Source: Siphonodentalium dalli
Lineage: Eukaryota > Mollusca > Scaphopoda > Gadilida > Siphonodentaliidae
Reading direction: 5' to 3'
Assembly (NCBI GenBank): GCA_032622095.1
Contig: CP136061.1
Span: 91,053,845-91,117,844 of the forward strand
Length of the DNA stretch: 64,000 nucleotides
The translations under genes were made by a program, and so were the position numbers. The notes beneath the pieces are model-generated. The model worked only from the letters and a program-made list of their open reading frames with translations. It had not been told where the DNA came from and did no database searches. Shown here piece after piece: positions 43,827 to 53,960 of the stretch (positions within the stretch are counted from its first letter, which is position 1; every line of letters begins with the position of its first letter).

Positions 43827-45207
43827 ACCGGTGTAACAGTTTATCTCCCCTGGGTATCTTCCCGCCCGCCCTGGGTATCTTCCCCCCACTCATATATTTT
43901 TTTTTCCTCACTTATTTTATATTATTATGGTAAGAAATGCCGAGAAAACTATTTAAAAAAAAAAAATATATATATTTTGAAGTTTAACTTAACCCCTCAC
44001 TCAACCCAATAGCATACATATGTCAAAATATTACCTTACGATTTTATCGTTTATTTTGCGTTATATTGTCATGAAATGGTGAGAAATTAACTTTATATGA
44101 GAACAATTTAATAAAGATAAACTTATTTAATTTTTAATTCTGCTGCTGGGTGGGGGGGGGGGGGGGTACTCAGGCCTCTCCCCCACACCAAATTCCTACT
44201 CTATCAACTTTTTGTCATAAAAAGTTAATTTCTGACCATATCATGACTATTTAAAGCAATAAAATCATACGTTTAATTTTTGTCATATGTAGCTGCTGGG
44301 TGGGGAGGGGGGGAAGATACTCAGGCATGGGTATCCCCCACACCCCAAATTCTTACTCAATAAAATTGTTCTCGCATAAAGTTAATTTCTCGCCATTTCA
44401 TGACTATATATAAAGCAAATTAAGCAATAAAATCATACGTTTAATTTTTGTCATTTGTAGGTGCTGGGTGGGGGGGGGAGAGATACTCAGGCCTGGGTAT
44501 CTCCCCCCACCCCAATTTCTTACTGTAATCAAATTTTGCTCATATAAAGTTAATTTCTCGCCATTTCATGACTATATAAAGCAAATTAAGCAATAAAATC
44601 ATACGTTTAATGTATGTCATATGTAGGCGCTGGTTGGGGGGGGGGGAGATACTCAGGCCTGTGTATCTCCCCCCACCCCAAATTCTTACTCTATCAAATT
44701 TTGCTCATATAAAGTTAATTTCTCGCCATTTCATAACTATATAAAGCAAATTAAGCAATAAAATCATACGTTTAATTTTTGTCATATGTAGGTGCTGGGT
44801 GGGGGGGGGGGGGGGGGGGAGATACTCAGGCCTGGGTATCTCCCCCCACCCCAAATTCTTACTCTATCAAATTTTGCTCATATAAAGTTAATTTCTCGCC
44901 ATTTCATGACTATACAAGCAAATTAAACGATATAATCATAAGGTAATATTTTGACATATTTATGCTATTATTGGGTTAAGTTAAACTTCAAAATAACCAA
45001 AAAAATTAAAAAAATTAATAGTTTTCTCGGCATTTCTTACCATAATAATATAAAATAAGTGAGGGAAAAAAATGTACGAGTGGGGGGAGATACCCAGGGT
45101 GGGGGATATACCCCGGGGTATCTTCCCCGCGGGGGGGGGGGATGCCCCGGGGTATGTTCCCCCCGCGGGGGAAGATACCCAGGGGGGAGATATCGTGTTA
45201 CACCGGT
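43827..45207. mobile_element. 1.38-kb palindromic element, ACCGGTGTAACA ends, ACAT flanks
   Basis: The ends ACCGGTGTAACA and TGTTACACCGGT are flanked on both sides by ACAT (43823-43826, 45208-45211). Arms of about 220 bp pair through GGTAAGAAATGCCGAGAAAA and CTTAACCCAATA-like blocks. Inside are five direct 150-168-bp units (44146-44860). The right end is a stacked set of GGGGGAAGATACCC / CCCCGGGGTATCTTCC hairpins. There is no coding capacity. Confidence 0.75.
44146..44860. repeat. five 150-168-bp units, each with a G-run/C-run hairpin
   Basis: CTGGGTGGGG occurs at 44146, 44296, 44464, 44630 (CTGGTTGGGG) and 44795. In most units GGGGGAGATACTCAGGCCTG is followed by GGTATCTCCCCCCACCCC, forming a strong hairpin, then AAATTCTTACTCTATCAAAT and a conserved AT-rich spacer with TTTCTCGCCATTTCATGACT. 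Confidence 0.9.
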
Positions 45208-45211
45208 ACAT

Positions 45212-45984
45212 ATAGGCCTCTATATCTACGCGTGACCATTTTGTGACGGTAACCGGGAATCCACCTTTAAATAAATCGACCTATGTATTAGATGCGTCCT
45301 TCTGAAACAAAATTGACCGCAGTATATCGCCGACGGATTTAATACAATTAGATTCGAGTCGACAAAAATCCGTCGTTTGGAACGGGCCTATAAGGTATGT
45401 AACTCATCAAAATAACTCTCTTGTGTTCCCTGTGGTATATTTTTAATTTAGAGTCGTATTATTTCTCCCTCAGTTTTAAACTCGTGTACTGCGCGAATTT
45501 AAATACGGGTAAGGCAGTTTTAATAGTTTCATTCTAAGATAATGCTGTTAATGCATTACCTGTATATACATTTTACAGACATTCTGTTTCCAATTACATT
45601 CAGAATTGTGATGAATAAAACGGGCACAGTTTAAGTATAAGACCAACGACTAGATAAGTCCATGAAACATTTTATTACATGTAATTATAAACAGTTACAT
45701 ACATATACATAGCTTCGGCTTCACGGGGAACGTTCTGTCCACCCACAATACCATTAGAGATACAGATTAGGCATGCAGGCAGACACCTACATTATTTAAA
45801 TTCTAAGAACATTGCAGGTAAGTTGAAATCATTAAACTCGCTTTGGAAAATTGGTGTACACAATAGAAGTGTGCCTGCGTCTTACGAGAGCGTACATTTA
45901 GAGTACTCATATTTTGGGAGTATTGTGTTTTGTTTTGTTTTGTTTTATTGAATAGCAAAACATACACGGAATATCACACACACA
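45212..45984. other. spacer with inverted partner of 42.64-42.86 kb
   Basis: 45280-45395 carries GATTCGAGTCGACAAAAATC and GTATTAGATGCGTC, complementary to the block at 42.65 kb. The two may be the outer ends of one larger inverted structure enclosing 42.9-45.3 kb. The rest shows nothing. Confidence 0.4.
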
Positions 45985-45988
45985 TTAA

Positions 45989-46447
45989 CCCTTTACCCAA
46001 CAAAACGGCCAAAAACGCCCAAATAAAGCTTCAACATCCTAAAATATCTTTGGTCTGTCTCAATAACACCATACAAATATGGATATCATTGGAACCGGTT
46101 CATTGACCACATTGTGATGGTTACAGTTATGCCATGAGCAAATGCATTCTCTTATATATGCGAGTCGGCCATAGGTCGCCTCGCATATATATGAGAATGC
46201 ATTGGCCTAAACAAAATCTTTTTTGTTAACACTTTTTACCATTTTTTCTTACATTCTTTAACAATTTTATAATTTTTTCTTACATTTTTTAACAATTTTT
46301 ATAATATTTTTCTACATTCTTTGACAATTTTATCATTTTTAATATGTGTTAAGCCAATGCATTCTCTTATATATGCGAGGCGACCTATGGTCGACTCGCA
46401 TATATAAGATAATGCATTGGCACAGGGTCGTTCTGTTGGGTAAAGGG
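45989..46447. mobile_element. TTAA-type MITE, copy D (459 bp)
   Basis: CCCTTTACCCAACAAAACGG to CGTTCTGTTGGGTAAAGGG, flanked by TTAA at 45985-45988 and 46448-46451. Two hairpins and the T-rich spacer match copy A in length and order. The frame starting at 46346 runs out of the hairpin and is not a gene. Confidence 0.9.
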
Positions 46448-46451
46448 TTAA

Positions 46452-47400
46452 TATCAGATATTTCAAGGGCGGGAGGGGAAAACTATCTCACAGTCGCATG
46501 CAAGCACACAGTCTCACACTCTTCATTCACACCTGGTGTCATCATTTCACCCAAACCTTGGGTGTTTATTTCACAGTTGTTTCTGGGATGATTTGTGTGT
46601 CGACTGAGAACACATGGAGGATTTGTGTAAATGTTAGCCCAAACTACATTTCGAAGTAACGACGGCTTTGTTGTTTATTTCGAGGAATAATACCGCATCA
46701 GATGAATTCAGCCCAAATATATTGACAGGTGTCGAGGGTCTAACTCTATACTGAGCAATAAAAAAGTAATATAATAAATACCGAGTATATTTAATTTAAC
46801 GCCAATGGGTCGTTTATGTGCGTTTAAGAGTGTATTTATACCTAAAGCAAAGTGAAATAACGATCTTAAAATGAATTGGCCGGTATATTTTATTAGTTAT
46901 CAGGGTTACCAGGGTCGTAAGTTGCATAACTTACAATATATCTTATTTTTATGCTAAGATAATTGCGTAGTTATTTGTTATGGCTTGATCGGTATTGAGG
47001 TTAACACAAATCCCATATATGGAAATTCCAAATATGGAAAGTGACTTGCGCATGCGCAAAACAGATACAATGGTCTTGCTAAAAACGAAGCAATAAACGA
47101 TTGATAACAACAAACACCGACCCAGTTAAATAACGACATTAGATGGTGGTGTATTGCGTCTTTAAGTGTGTGTTGATGTCTAAATCATGTGATTAACTAA
47201 TTAAAAATTATTTCGACTACATATTTCGATAATTATCAGGTCCGCAGTTCGATCATGAAACAATATTTCTGAATTGTATGATAAGACTTTAATTGCTTGG
47301 TAATTATTGAGATTGCAGTTTCCTTGTACGGCAACTCCTTATTTGGAAGTTTCTTGCGCATGCGCAGAAATGATGGAATTCCATGAAGACGTCGCCATTT
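46452..47400. other. spacer, no recognised feature
   Basis: TTGCGCATGCGCA occurs at about 47048 and 47355 in similar contexts (GGAAxTTxCTTGCGCATGCGCA), suggesting an old duplication. No gene is supported. Confidence 0.35.
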
Positions 47401-47401
47401 T

Positions 47402-49329
47402 TAGCTCAACTTTACTTTGTAAAGTTTGAGCTATTGCCATGGCTTGGTATCCGTCGTCCGTGTGTGCGTGTGTATGTGTGTCTGTGTGTGATGCGTCAAC
47501 AATTTCCTTTAGCACGGGCTACAGTTAGTACCTTTGGTCCGATTATTATGAAATTTGTCATGGATGTTGAGATTGACATGTAGATAGGAATGAGTCATTT
47601 TGGGGTCATTCGAAAAATAAACATGGCCACCAGCGGCCATCTTTGATTTCAAAATTCAATCCATTAGCACGGGCTACAGGCCGTACTGTTGATCTTATTG
47701 TCATGAAATTTGTCATGGATGTTAATATTGACATGTAGATGGGAACGAGTAATTTTGGGGTCATTCGGCCAAACAACATGGCCGCCGGCAGCCATCTTAG
47801 ATTTTACTCTTTGCATGACCAAATCCTTTGACACGGGCTACAGGTCGTACCTTTGGTCAGATTATCATAATATGTGTCATGGTTGTTAACAATGACATGT
47901 AGATGGGACGAGTCATTTTTGGGTCAATCGGGTAAAAGACATGGCCGCCAGCAGCCATCTTGGATTTTACTCTTTGTATGACTAAATCATTTAGCACGGG
48001 CTACAGGTCGTACCTTTAATCTGATCATCATGAAATTTGTCATGGCTGTTGAAATTGGAATGTACATGGGAACGAGTCATTTTGGGGTCATTTGGACAAA
48101 AAACATGGCCGACAGCTGCCATCTTTGATTTCAAAATTGAATCCATTAGCACGGACCACATGTCGTACTGTTCGTCTGATCATCATGAAATTTGTCGTGG
48201 ATGTTAACAATGACATGTAGATGGGAACGAGTCATTTTGGGGTCATTCGGCCAAAAAATATGGCAGCCAGCAGCCATCTTGGATTGTACTCTTTGTATGA
48301 CTAAATCCTTTAGCACTGGCTACAGGTCGTACCTTTAGTCTGATCATCATATAATTTGTCATGGTTGTTAACAATGACATGTTGATGGGAACGAGTAATT
48401 TTGGGGTCATTCGGCCAAAAAATATGGCAGCCAGCAGCCATCTTGGATTGTACTCTTTGTATGACTAAATCCTTTAGCACTGGCTACAGGCCGTACCTTT
48501 AGTCTGATCATCATAAAATGTGTCATGGCTGTTGAAATTGGAATGTAGATGGGAACGAGTCATTTTGGCGTCATTCGGACAAAAACCATGGCCGCCAGTG
48601 GCCATCTTGGATTTCAAATTTAATCCATTAGCACGGGCCACAGGTCGTACTGTTCGTCTGATCATCATGAAATTTGTCTTGAATGTTAATATTGACATGT
48701 AGATTGGAACGAGTAATTTTGGGGTCCATTCGGTCAAAAAGCATGGCAGCCAGCAGCCATCTTGGATTTTACTCTTTGTATGACTAAATTCGTTAGCACG
48801 GGCTACAGGTCGTACCTTTAGTCTGATCATCATAAAATTTGTCATGGATGTTAACAATGACATGTAGATGGGAACGACTCATTTTGGGGTCATTCGGCCG
48901 AAAACATGGCCGCCAGCAGCCATCTTGGCTTTTACTCTTTGTATGACTAAATTCTTTAGCACGGTCTACATGTCGTACCTTTAGTCTGATCATCATAACA
49001 ATGTTCATTAATGTTAATAATGACATGTAGATGGGAATGAGTGATTTTGGGATCATTCGGCCAACAAACATGGCCGCCAGCAGCCATCTTGGATTTTACT
49101 CTTTGTATGACTAAAATTTGTCATTGATGTTAACGATGACATGTAGAATTGCAGATGGGAACGACTCATTTTGGGGTCATTCGGCCGAAAACATGGCCAC
49201 CAGCAGCCATCTTGGATTTTACTTTTCTCTTCATGTCTATAAACTAGTATTAGACATTCAACGTTCCACATTCCTAATCGCTCCATTGACTGTAATACAT
49301 TAAATTATTCCCTTTCCAAGTTGAGCTAC
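47402..49329. mobile_element. TAGCTCAACTTT-ended element filled with a 155/164-bp satellite
   Basis: Left TAGCTCAACTTTACTTTG and right CCAAGTTGAGCTA form short terminal inverted repeats. Between them the words GCACGGGCTACAGGTCGTAC, GTCTGATCATCATGAAATTT, GACATGTAGATGGGAACGAG and CAGCAGCCATCTTGGATT repeat. Unit starts are at 47512, 47667, 47831, 47994, 48149, 48313, 48477, 48631, 48796 and 48959, giving spacings of 155, 164 and 163 repeated three times. Open frames on both strands are by-products. Confidence 0.75.
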
Positions 49330-51089
49330 AGTGTCATTGACACTTTCATTATTATTAGTCCAGACAGAGAAATTTTTATTGACTCGTTTCATTTATTTAA
49401 TTTATGATGGCGATGTCATTTGATAAATAATAGTCAATTTTGTGTTGATAACACGATGGTAAGATCAGTTCTGCAAATATCCACCGCACCTGCGAAGTTG
49501 ATTTGTACAATCGCAGATAGTCTCGTACCTGACTCAATCTACCGATAGAGTCACGTACAGGCTGAAATTGTAAACAATAACAAACCATACACGTGGTCGG
49601 CGGCGATCACAAAAATGTGCCATCTGTAAATATTGATTTAATTACTACTTTTACGACTAATTGTTGCGAAATTGTCATCGCATTGTGCAAACATATACAG
49701 TATATGATTTGGGCAATTCTCCGCTTTGTAGTGACAATGCAATTTATATACAAAATCGTGCGATCAAGTGCAGCCATTACCTGAATTCGCGCAATACTGG
49801 GTATGTCTATTCACGCTGCCGTGTTAAAATTTACTGGCCCATATCGTATATTTCAAACCCTATCACCCGATAAGATGTCATAAACCATTTGTAAACTATA
49901 ATTTACATGCTGGTTGTTTGATTTGTCATAATTTTCACCTGATTACTATTTTATTGTTTATATCAGTCAAGTACATTTCGTCTTGTTTTCTGGTCACAGC
50001 ACCGACAAATAGGGTCAATAGGTTGTTCATAGGTTGTAATCGGAAATAAAAGTATGTGTCTTTCAATTGCCAGCGATCCAACACGAGGGGAGTTACTATC
50101 GGAATTATGCACAGTGAAGTTCATTCGTAGCGGCGGTTTACATTTTATTGAGAACATAATTAGGACATATTAAAGACTGTCAAATATTTGCATTGGAGTG
50201 GCCTAAAATATGAATCGCGCGTGCAATGGAAAAATCTCAATCACTCTGACAGGGCGAGTACTGGAATCGAAATTGAAATTCGTGATGCATGCAAACATTA
50301 TTATATCGCGTTTAAATTATCCTAATATCACATAGTACATACGTGAATATGACAATACTTAGATATCAACAAGGAACACACACTTATGAACAAAGCAGAA
50401 GATACATGCAGGTTATTGGGAATTGGGGCGATGATGAAAGCTACATGATGACGTTGTTCGTCGAGATTCGTTGAAATCGACATGATGACATTTTATGAAT
50501 GAAATGAACATGACGAAATCGACAAGATTCGTCGTATAGTACACATCTCCATCGGATTGTGCACACAGCGTCAATAATATAATGGTTAATTTCCGTAAAG
50601 TAATCTCCTCTCGACAACGACCAACCGGGAACCATCCAACAATCTTGACTTTTGAATACTTTCAGTTTGATGTTGGGAGTTTATATTCTATAATAATTTG
50701 TACAATAGAAAAGGCTTTTAAAAGTTGTTTTATGGTTATAAGTCTGAGGTGGTGAGCTCGTAGTCTCTTTGCAATGTGAATCTCTGATTTCTCACATGCC
50801 CTGATGTATGATTGACCTAATTTATACACGAAATTGCTAACTATGAGAACCACTCTTTCGATGAACCGTTGTGAATGTCTGGAGTGCAATTAATCATAAT
50901 CACACCACGATATGAGGCCTAAGTGAATCTTATTTGATGGGAATACGCATCTATATAGTTATTTTTATAAGATTAAAAAAGGCACATATACTGGGATACC
51001 CTCTCTTATGCATGTGGTTTAGTTGTGGTTCATCAATTACGCTAGAGTATGGTCATATTATAAGCTGGGAAATAATTAAACTGGTTCCT
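49330..51089 (-). other. 3' flank / probable 3' UTR of the phosphatase gene
   Basis: Downstream of the stop at 51092-51090 on the minus strand. A TTTATT (AATAAA on the minus strand) lies near 50146, which would give a UTR of about 0.95 kb if used. No other gene is supported; open frames at 49397-49588, 50441-50635 and 50662-50889 have no recognised domain. Confidence 0.3.
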
Positions 51090-51272
51090 CTATAGGAATG
51101 CACTGAGTTCATCATACACATTTTCTCCATCTTGGGTGACGTTCGTACACATGTAAGTGGATTCATGCCTCTTCAGTTGGTAGTAAGTAGCCGGTGTTTG
51201 GTTCGGGAATGTGTCATATGTTCTGTCTATAAATGCCCTGTTAACTGCCTCATGCAGAAATTTATACTGTTC
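51090..51272 (-). CDS. last exon of receptor-type protein tyrosine phosphatase, C-terminal tail
   Basis: On the minus strand a CAATTGTTTCAG acceptor is followed in phase 0 by EQYKFLHEAVNRAF. This is the final helix signature (QY-x-FLH-x2-x-x) of a tyrosine phosphatase domain. A tail of about 45 residues with NVYDELSAFL follows, then TAG at 51092-51090. It joins in frame to the exon at 53100-52965 (...GQRADMVPKL + EQYKF...), rebuilding the usual QR-x-x-M-V-x-x-x-x-QY-x-F order. The intron between them is 1.7 kb and contains a TTAA MITE, a 36-bp repeat and a 45-bp minisatellite. The ORF upstream of the acceptor (to 51416) is intronic read-through. Confidence 0.8.
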   Translation of the reverse strand, partial: EQYKFLHEAVNRAFIDRTYDTFPNQTPATYYQLKRHESTYMCTNVTQDGENVYDELSAFL

Positions 51273-51508
51273 CTGAAACAATTGGATAAAATATATAATA
51301 TTCATCAACTGTAAGTTTAAATGTATCTCCCTCCTGGCCATACCAACAATTTCAAGAATGAGTTTGTGGGAATGACATTTGTTTCTAATTATAAGTAATA
51401 ACTGGTAACTGGACACTGTAGGCTTAATACTTATCAGGAATAAACATGTTATCTATTCATATGAATAACAAACACAGTAATTCAGCCTATATCTTTGAAG
51501 CATGTTAA

Positions 51509-51856
51509 CCCTTTACCCAACAGAACGGCCCTGTGCCAATGCATTCTCTTATATATGCGAGTCGACCATAGGTCGCCTCGCATATATAAGAGAATGCATT
51601 GGCTTAACACATTAAAAATTATAAAATTGTTGAAGAATGTAAGAAAAAATGGTAAAAAGTGTTTTTTAGGCCAATGCATTCTCTTATATATGAGAGAATG
51701 CATTGGCACAGGGCATAACTGTAACTATCACAATGTGGTCAAGGAGCCGGTTCCAATGATATCCATATTTGTATGGTTCTATTGAGACAGACCGAAGATA
51801 TTTTAGGCTGTTGAAGCTTTATTTGGTCGGTTTTGGCCATTTTGTTGGGTAAAGGG
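51509..51856. mobile_element. TTAA-type MITE, copy E (348 bp), intronic
   Basis: CCCTTTACCCAACAGAACGG to CATTTTGTTGGGTAAAGGG, flanked by TTAA at 51505-51508 and 51857-51860. Same orientation as copy B. The second hairpin has lost its central part (CTTATATATGAGAG). Confidence 0.9.
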
Positions 51857-52227
51857 TTAAAGCAGTTTTAAATACATTTAGGTATTACTTTATTTAAATG
51901 TTTATCAACCACATTACAACAACATTTGAGTTAGTAGATTTGTTTAGGCTAGGTAGGGAAACACAATTTAATATGCTGTGAGTTGAGTTTATAAACACCT
52001 CAAAATAGGTAAGTTTCTACATAAGATATTGCACGGTACCTCAAGAATCCACAAATAGGTTCAATACAATTTTAACATACATGAACCTTTTTACCATACA
52101 TTTTAACATACGTGAACCTTTTATCTTCAGTAAAATTCATTGATTTTGTAATTTACCAGATTGTGAAACCTACAAGTTTACAAAAATGTCAGTTCTTTGT
52201 TGTCAGATCTTGAAATTAAAGATGCAC

Positions 52228-52350
52228 TGTCTAATATGACAGCTCTTTATAATCTATATAATCTGTCTGATATGAGCGCTCTTTATAATCTATACAATAT
52301 GTCTGATACGAGAGCTCTTTATATGCTATATAATCTGTCTGATAGGTCTG
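52228..52350. repeat. 36-bp tandem repeat, three units
   Basis: Units read CTTTATAATCTATATAATCT + GTCTGATATGAGCGCT with few changes. Both strands stay open through it because 36 is divisible by three. It lies in the phosphatase intron. Confidence 0.85.
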
Positions 52351-52499
52351 ATGAAAGTCAATATCTGGTAATCCAAATTTCTTATTAATGGGATCATTGG
52401 TCTGATCGATATATGTTCTAAAAAACACATCATATTTAGGTCTTTCATACCCGATAGTATATTTTAAATAGGCTTTAAAGCATATGGTCCATATCTCAC

Positions 52500-52985
52500 G
52501 CCCCACCCCGATAGTAGATTATATGGCTTACAAGCCTAAGACCCATGCCCCCCCCAGGTAGTAGATGCTATGGCTTAAAACCTGGGGCACATGTTCACCC
52601 GGTATCAGCTGATATGGCTTACAAGCCTAGGGCACACGTTCACCCAATGGTATATGATATGGCGTACATGCCTAGGGCCCATGTCCACCCGATAGTAGAT
52701 GCCTATAGGGCCCATGCCAACCATGTTTGGAATTAGAACCATGTTGGTCCTATATACTATATATTATGGCTTACAATTTTAGAAACCATATTGGTCCAAA
52801 ATGGAATAATATGACTTAAAAGCTTTGGACCCATTTTGGTCCGATATTGGATGATATGAATTACAAGCCTTGGTACCAACCATGTTGGTTCTCTATGAGG
52901 TGACACATGCATGACTTACACATTTAGGAACTATGTCAGTTCTATAAGGGACAATAATACTTACAAGCTTGGGAACCATATCCGC
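52500..52985. repeat. 45-bp minisatellite whose last unit is an exon-intron junction
   Basis: The word GGCTTACAAGCCTxGGxxCC recurs (some units changed) at 52525, 52572, 52616, 52661, 52768, 52813, 52858, 52913 and 52958, mostly 44-47 bp apart. The 52958 unit (ACTTACAAGCTTGGGAACCA) contains the phosphatase exon's 3' end and its GTAAGT donor, read on the minus strand. Divergence rises and falls along the array, so it is not young. Confidence 0.75.
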
Positions 52986-53100
52986 CCGCTGTCCACGTAG
53001 TTGCTCGACACAACTAAACACATTCACGCTGTTTTCCATCCCGCCCTGATCTACGAGGTAGCGGGCAGCAATGAACACCCCAGTAGCACCAATACCGTCA
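52965..53100 (-). CDS. receptor-type protein tyrosine phosphatase exon, catalytic-loop region (inactive type)
   Basis: On the minus strand TATCTTTCAG precedes 136 nt that end at a GTAAGT donor (52964-52959). The frame starts one base in and reads DGIGATGVFIAARYLVDQ, then NSVNVFSCVEQLRGQRADMV, which is the block following the signature cysteine in tyrosine phosphatase domains (normally CSAGVGRTG...; here the essential arginine position is alanine, x-DGIGATG). The signature cysteine itself would be in the upstream exon, which I could not find. Loss of the loop arginine is typical of membrane-distal (D2) pseudophosphatase domains of receptor-type enzymes, which bind rather than hydrolyse. The next exon is 51272-51090, in phase. 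Confidence 0.8.
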
Positions 53101-53249
53101 CTGAAAGATAAGCAAGTTTGTAGTTAATTATTTATTAGGGATTTGGGAATGGACCCGCGAAGATTTGAAGGGGTGTCCCCTTCCCTACAACCCAATTTGG
53201 TTATTGTATGGGGCTTGCCAATGGTTTAAACATTTAAGTGCTATATAAA

Positions 53250-53960
53250 TTTTGAAATGAAGAATACTCAGTGGATCATCTCAATCTTCGATTGATTCGT
53301 GAGCTCTCATTGCTTACACTTCTCTTGTCTTTTGAAATTTGGATAAGCGTACGGTATTTCTCGTCTGAGGCGGCAACTCAACATGCAGCATCCCGATAAG
53401 GTAAATGATAAAGAGCGTTTCTGGCTTCTCGCTTTTTACTTTGTCCCGATAAGGTAACACAGAGAGAGAACTTTCTCATTTATTGTTATTTACTTTGTCC
53501 CGATAAGTTAACAGATAGGGAGAACTTTCAATAGACGACCACAGATCAGAGAACAGTAGACACACATAATTATCAACGGCCAACATACCAAAGCCTCAAT
53601 CACCCAAAATTTCAACCACGATTCCTCGGACAGGAACTCCAGACATCGATACACGCATTTCGCTGCTATTTACTCGACATCGATTTCCTGAACCAGGACA
53701 AGAACAAGACATAGCTATTTAAAATTTCAACCACCCAACGCTTTTAAATGGATGACTGACTTATATCTATAAAATAACAAATACTAATTTTAGTGTTGAA
53801 ACCCTATTTTGTGATATTGTATTACATTTACGGGGGTAGCAGGAAGACAGCCCGACAGGGCTAAGCTACCCCCGACAATACACTGTTATAATTTATTATG
53901 TATTACTGCCACTGTATCATTCGTGTGTATTGTAAATAAACTATCCTATCCTATTTACTG
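53250..53960 (+). mobile_element. 3' end of a retroelement with CCTAT tail
   Basis: TACTTTGTCCCGATAAGxTAAC repeats near 53438 and 53495, and GGGGGTAGCAGG...GGGCTAAGCTACCCCC forms an inverted repeat at 53832-53875. The segment ends TGTAAATAAACTATCCTATCCTAT near 53958. A poly(A)-signal-like word followed by short tandem repeats is a common non-LTR 3' terminus. No coding part is recognised. Confidence 0.5.

Noticed and set aside
52197-52506. ORFs on both strands with LYNLYNLSD-type phrases
   Set aside because: Products of a 36-bp intronic tandem repeat whose length preserves frame.
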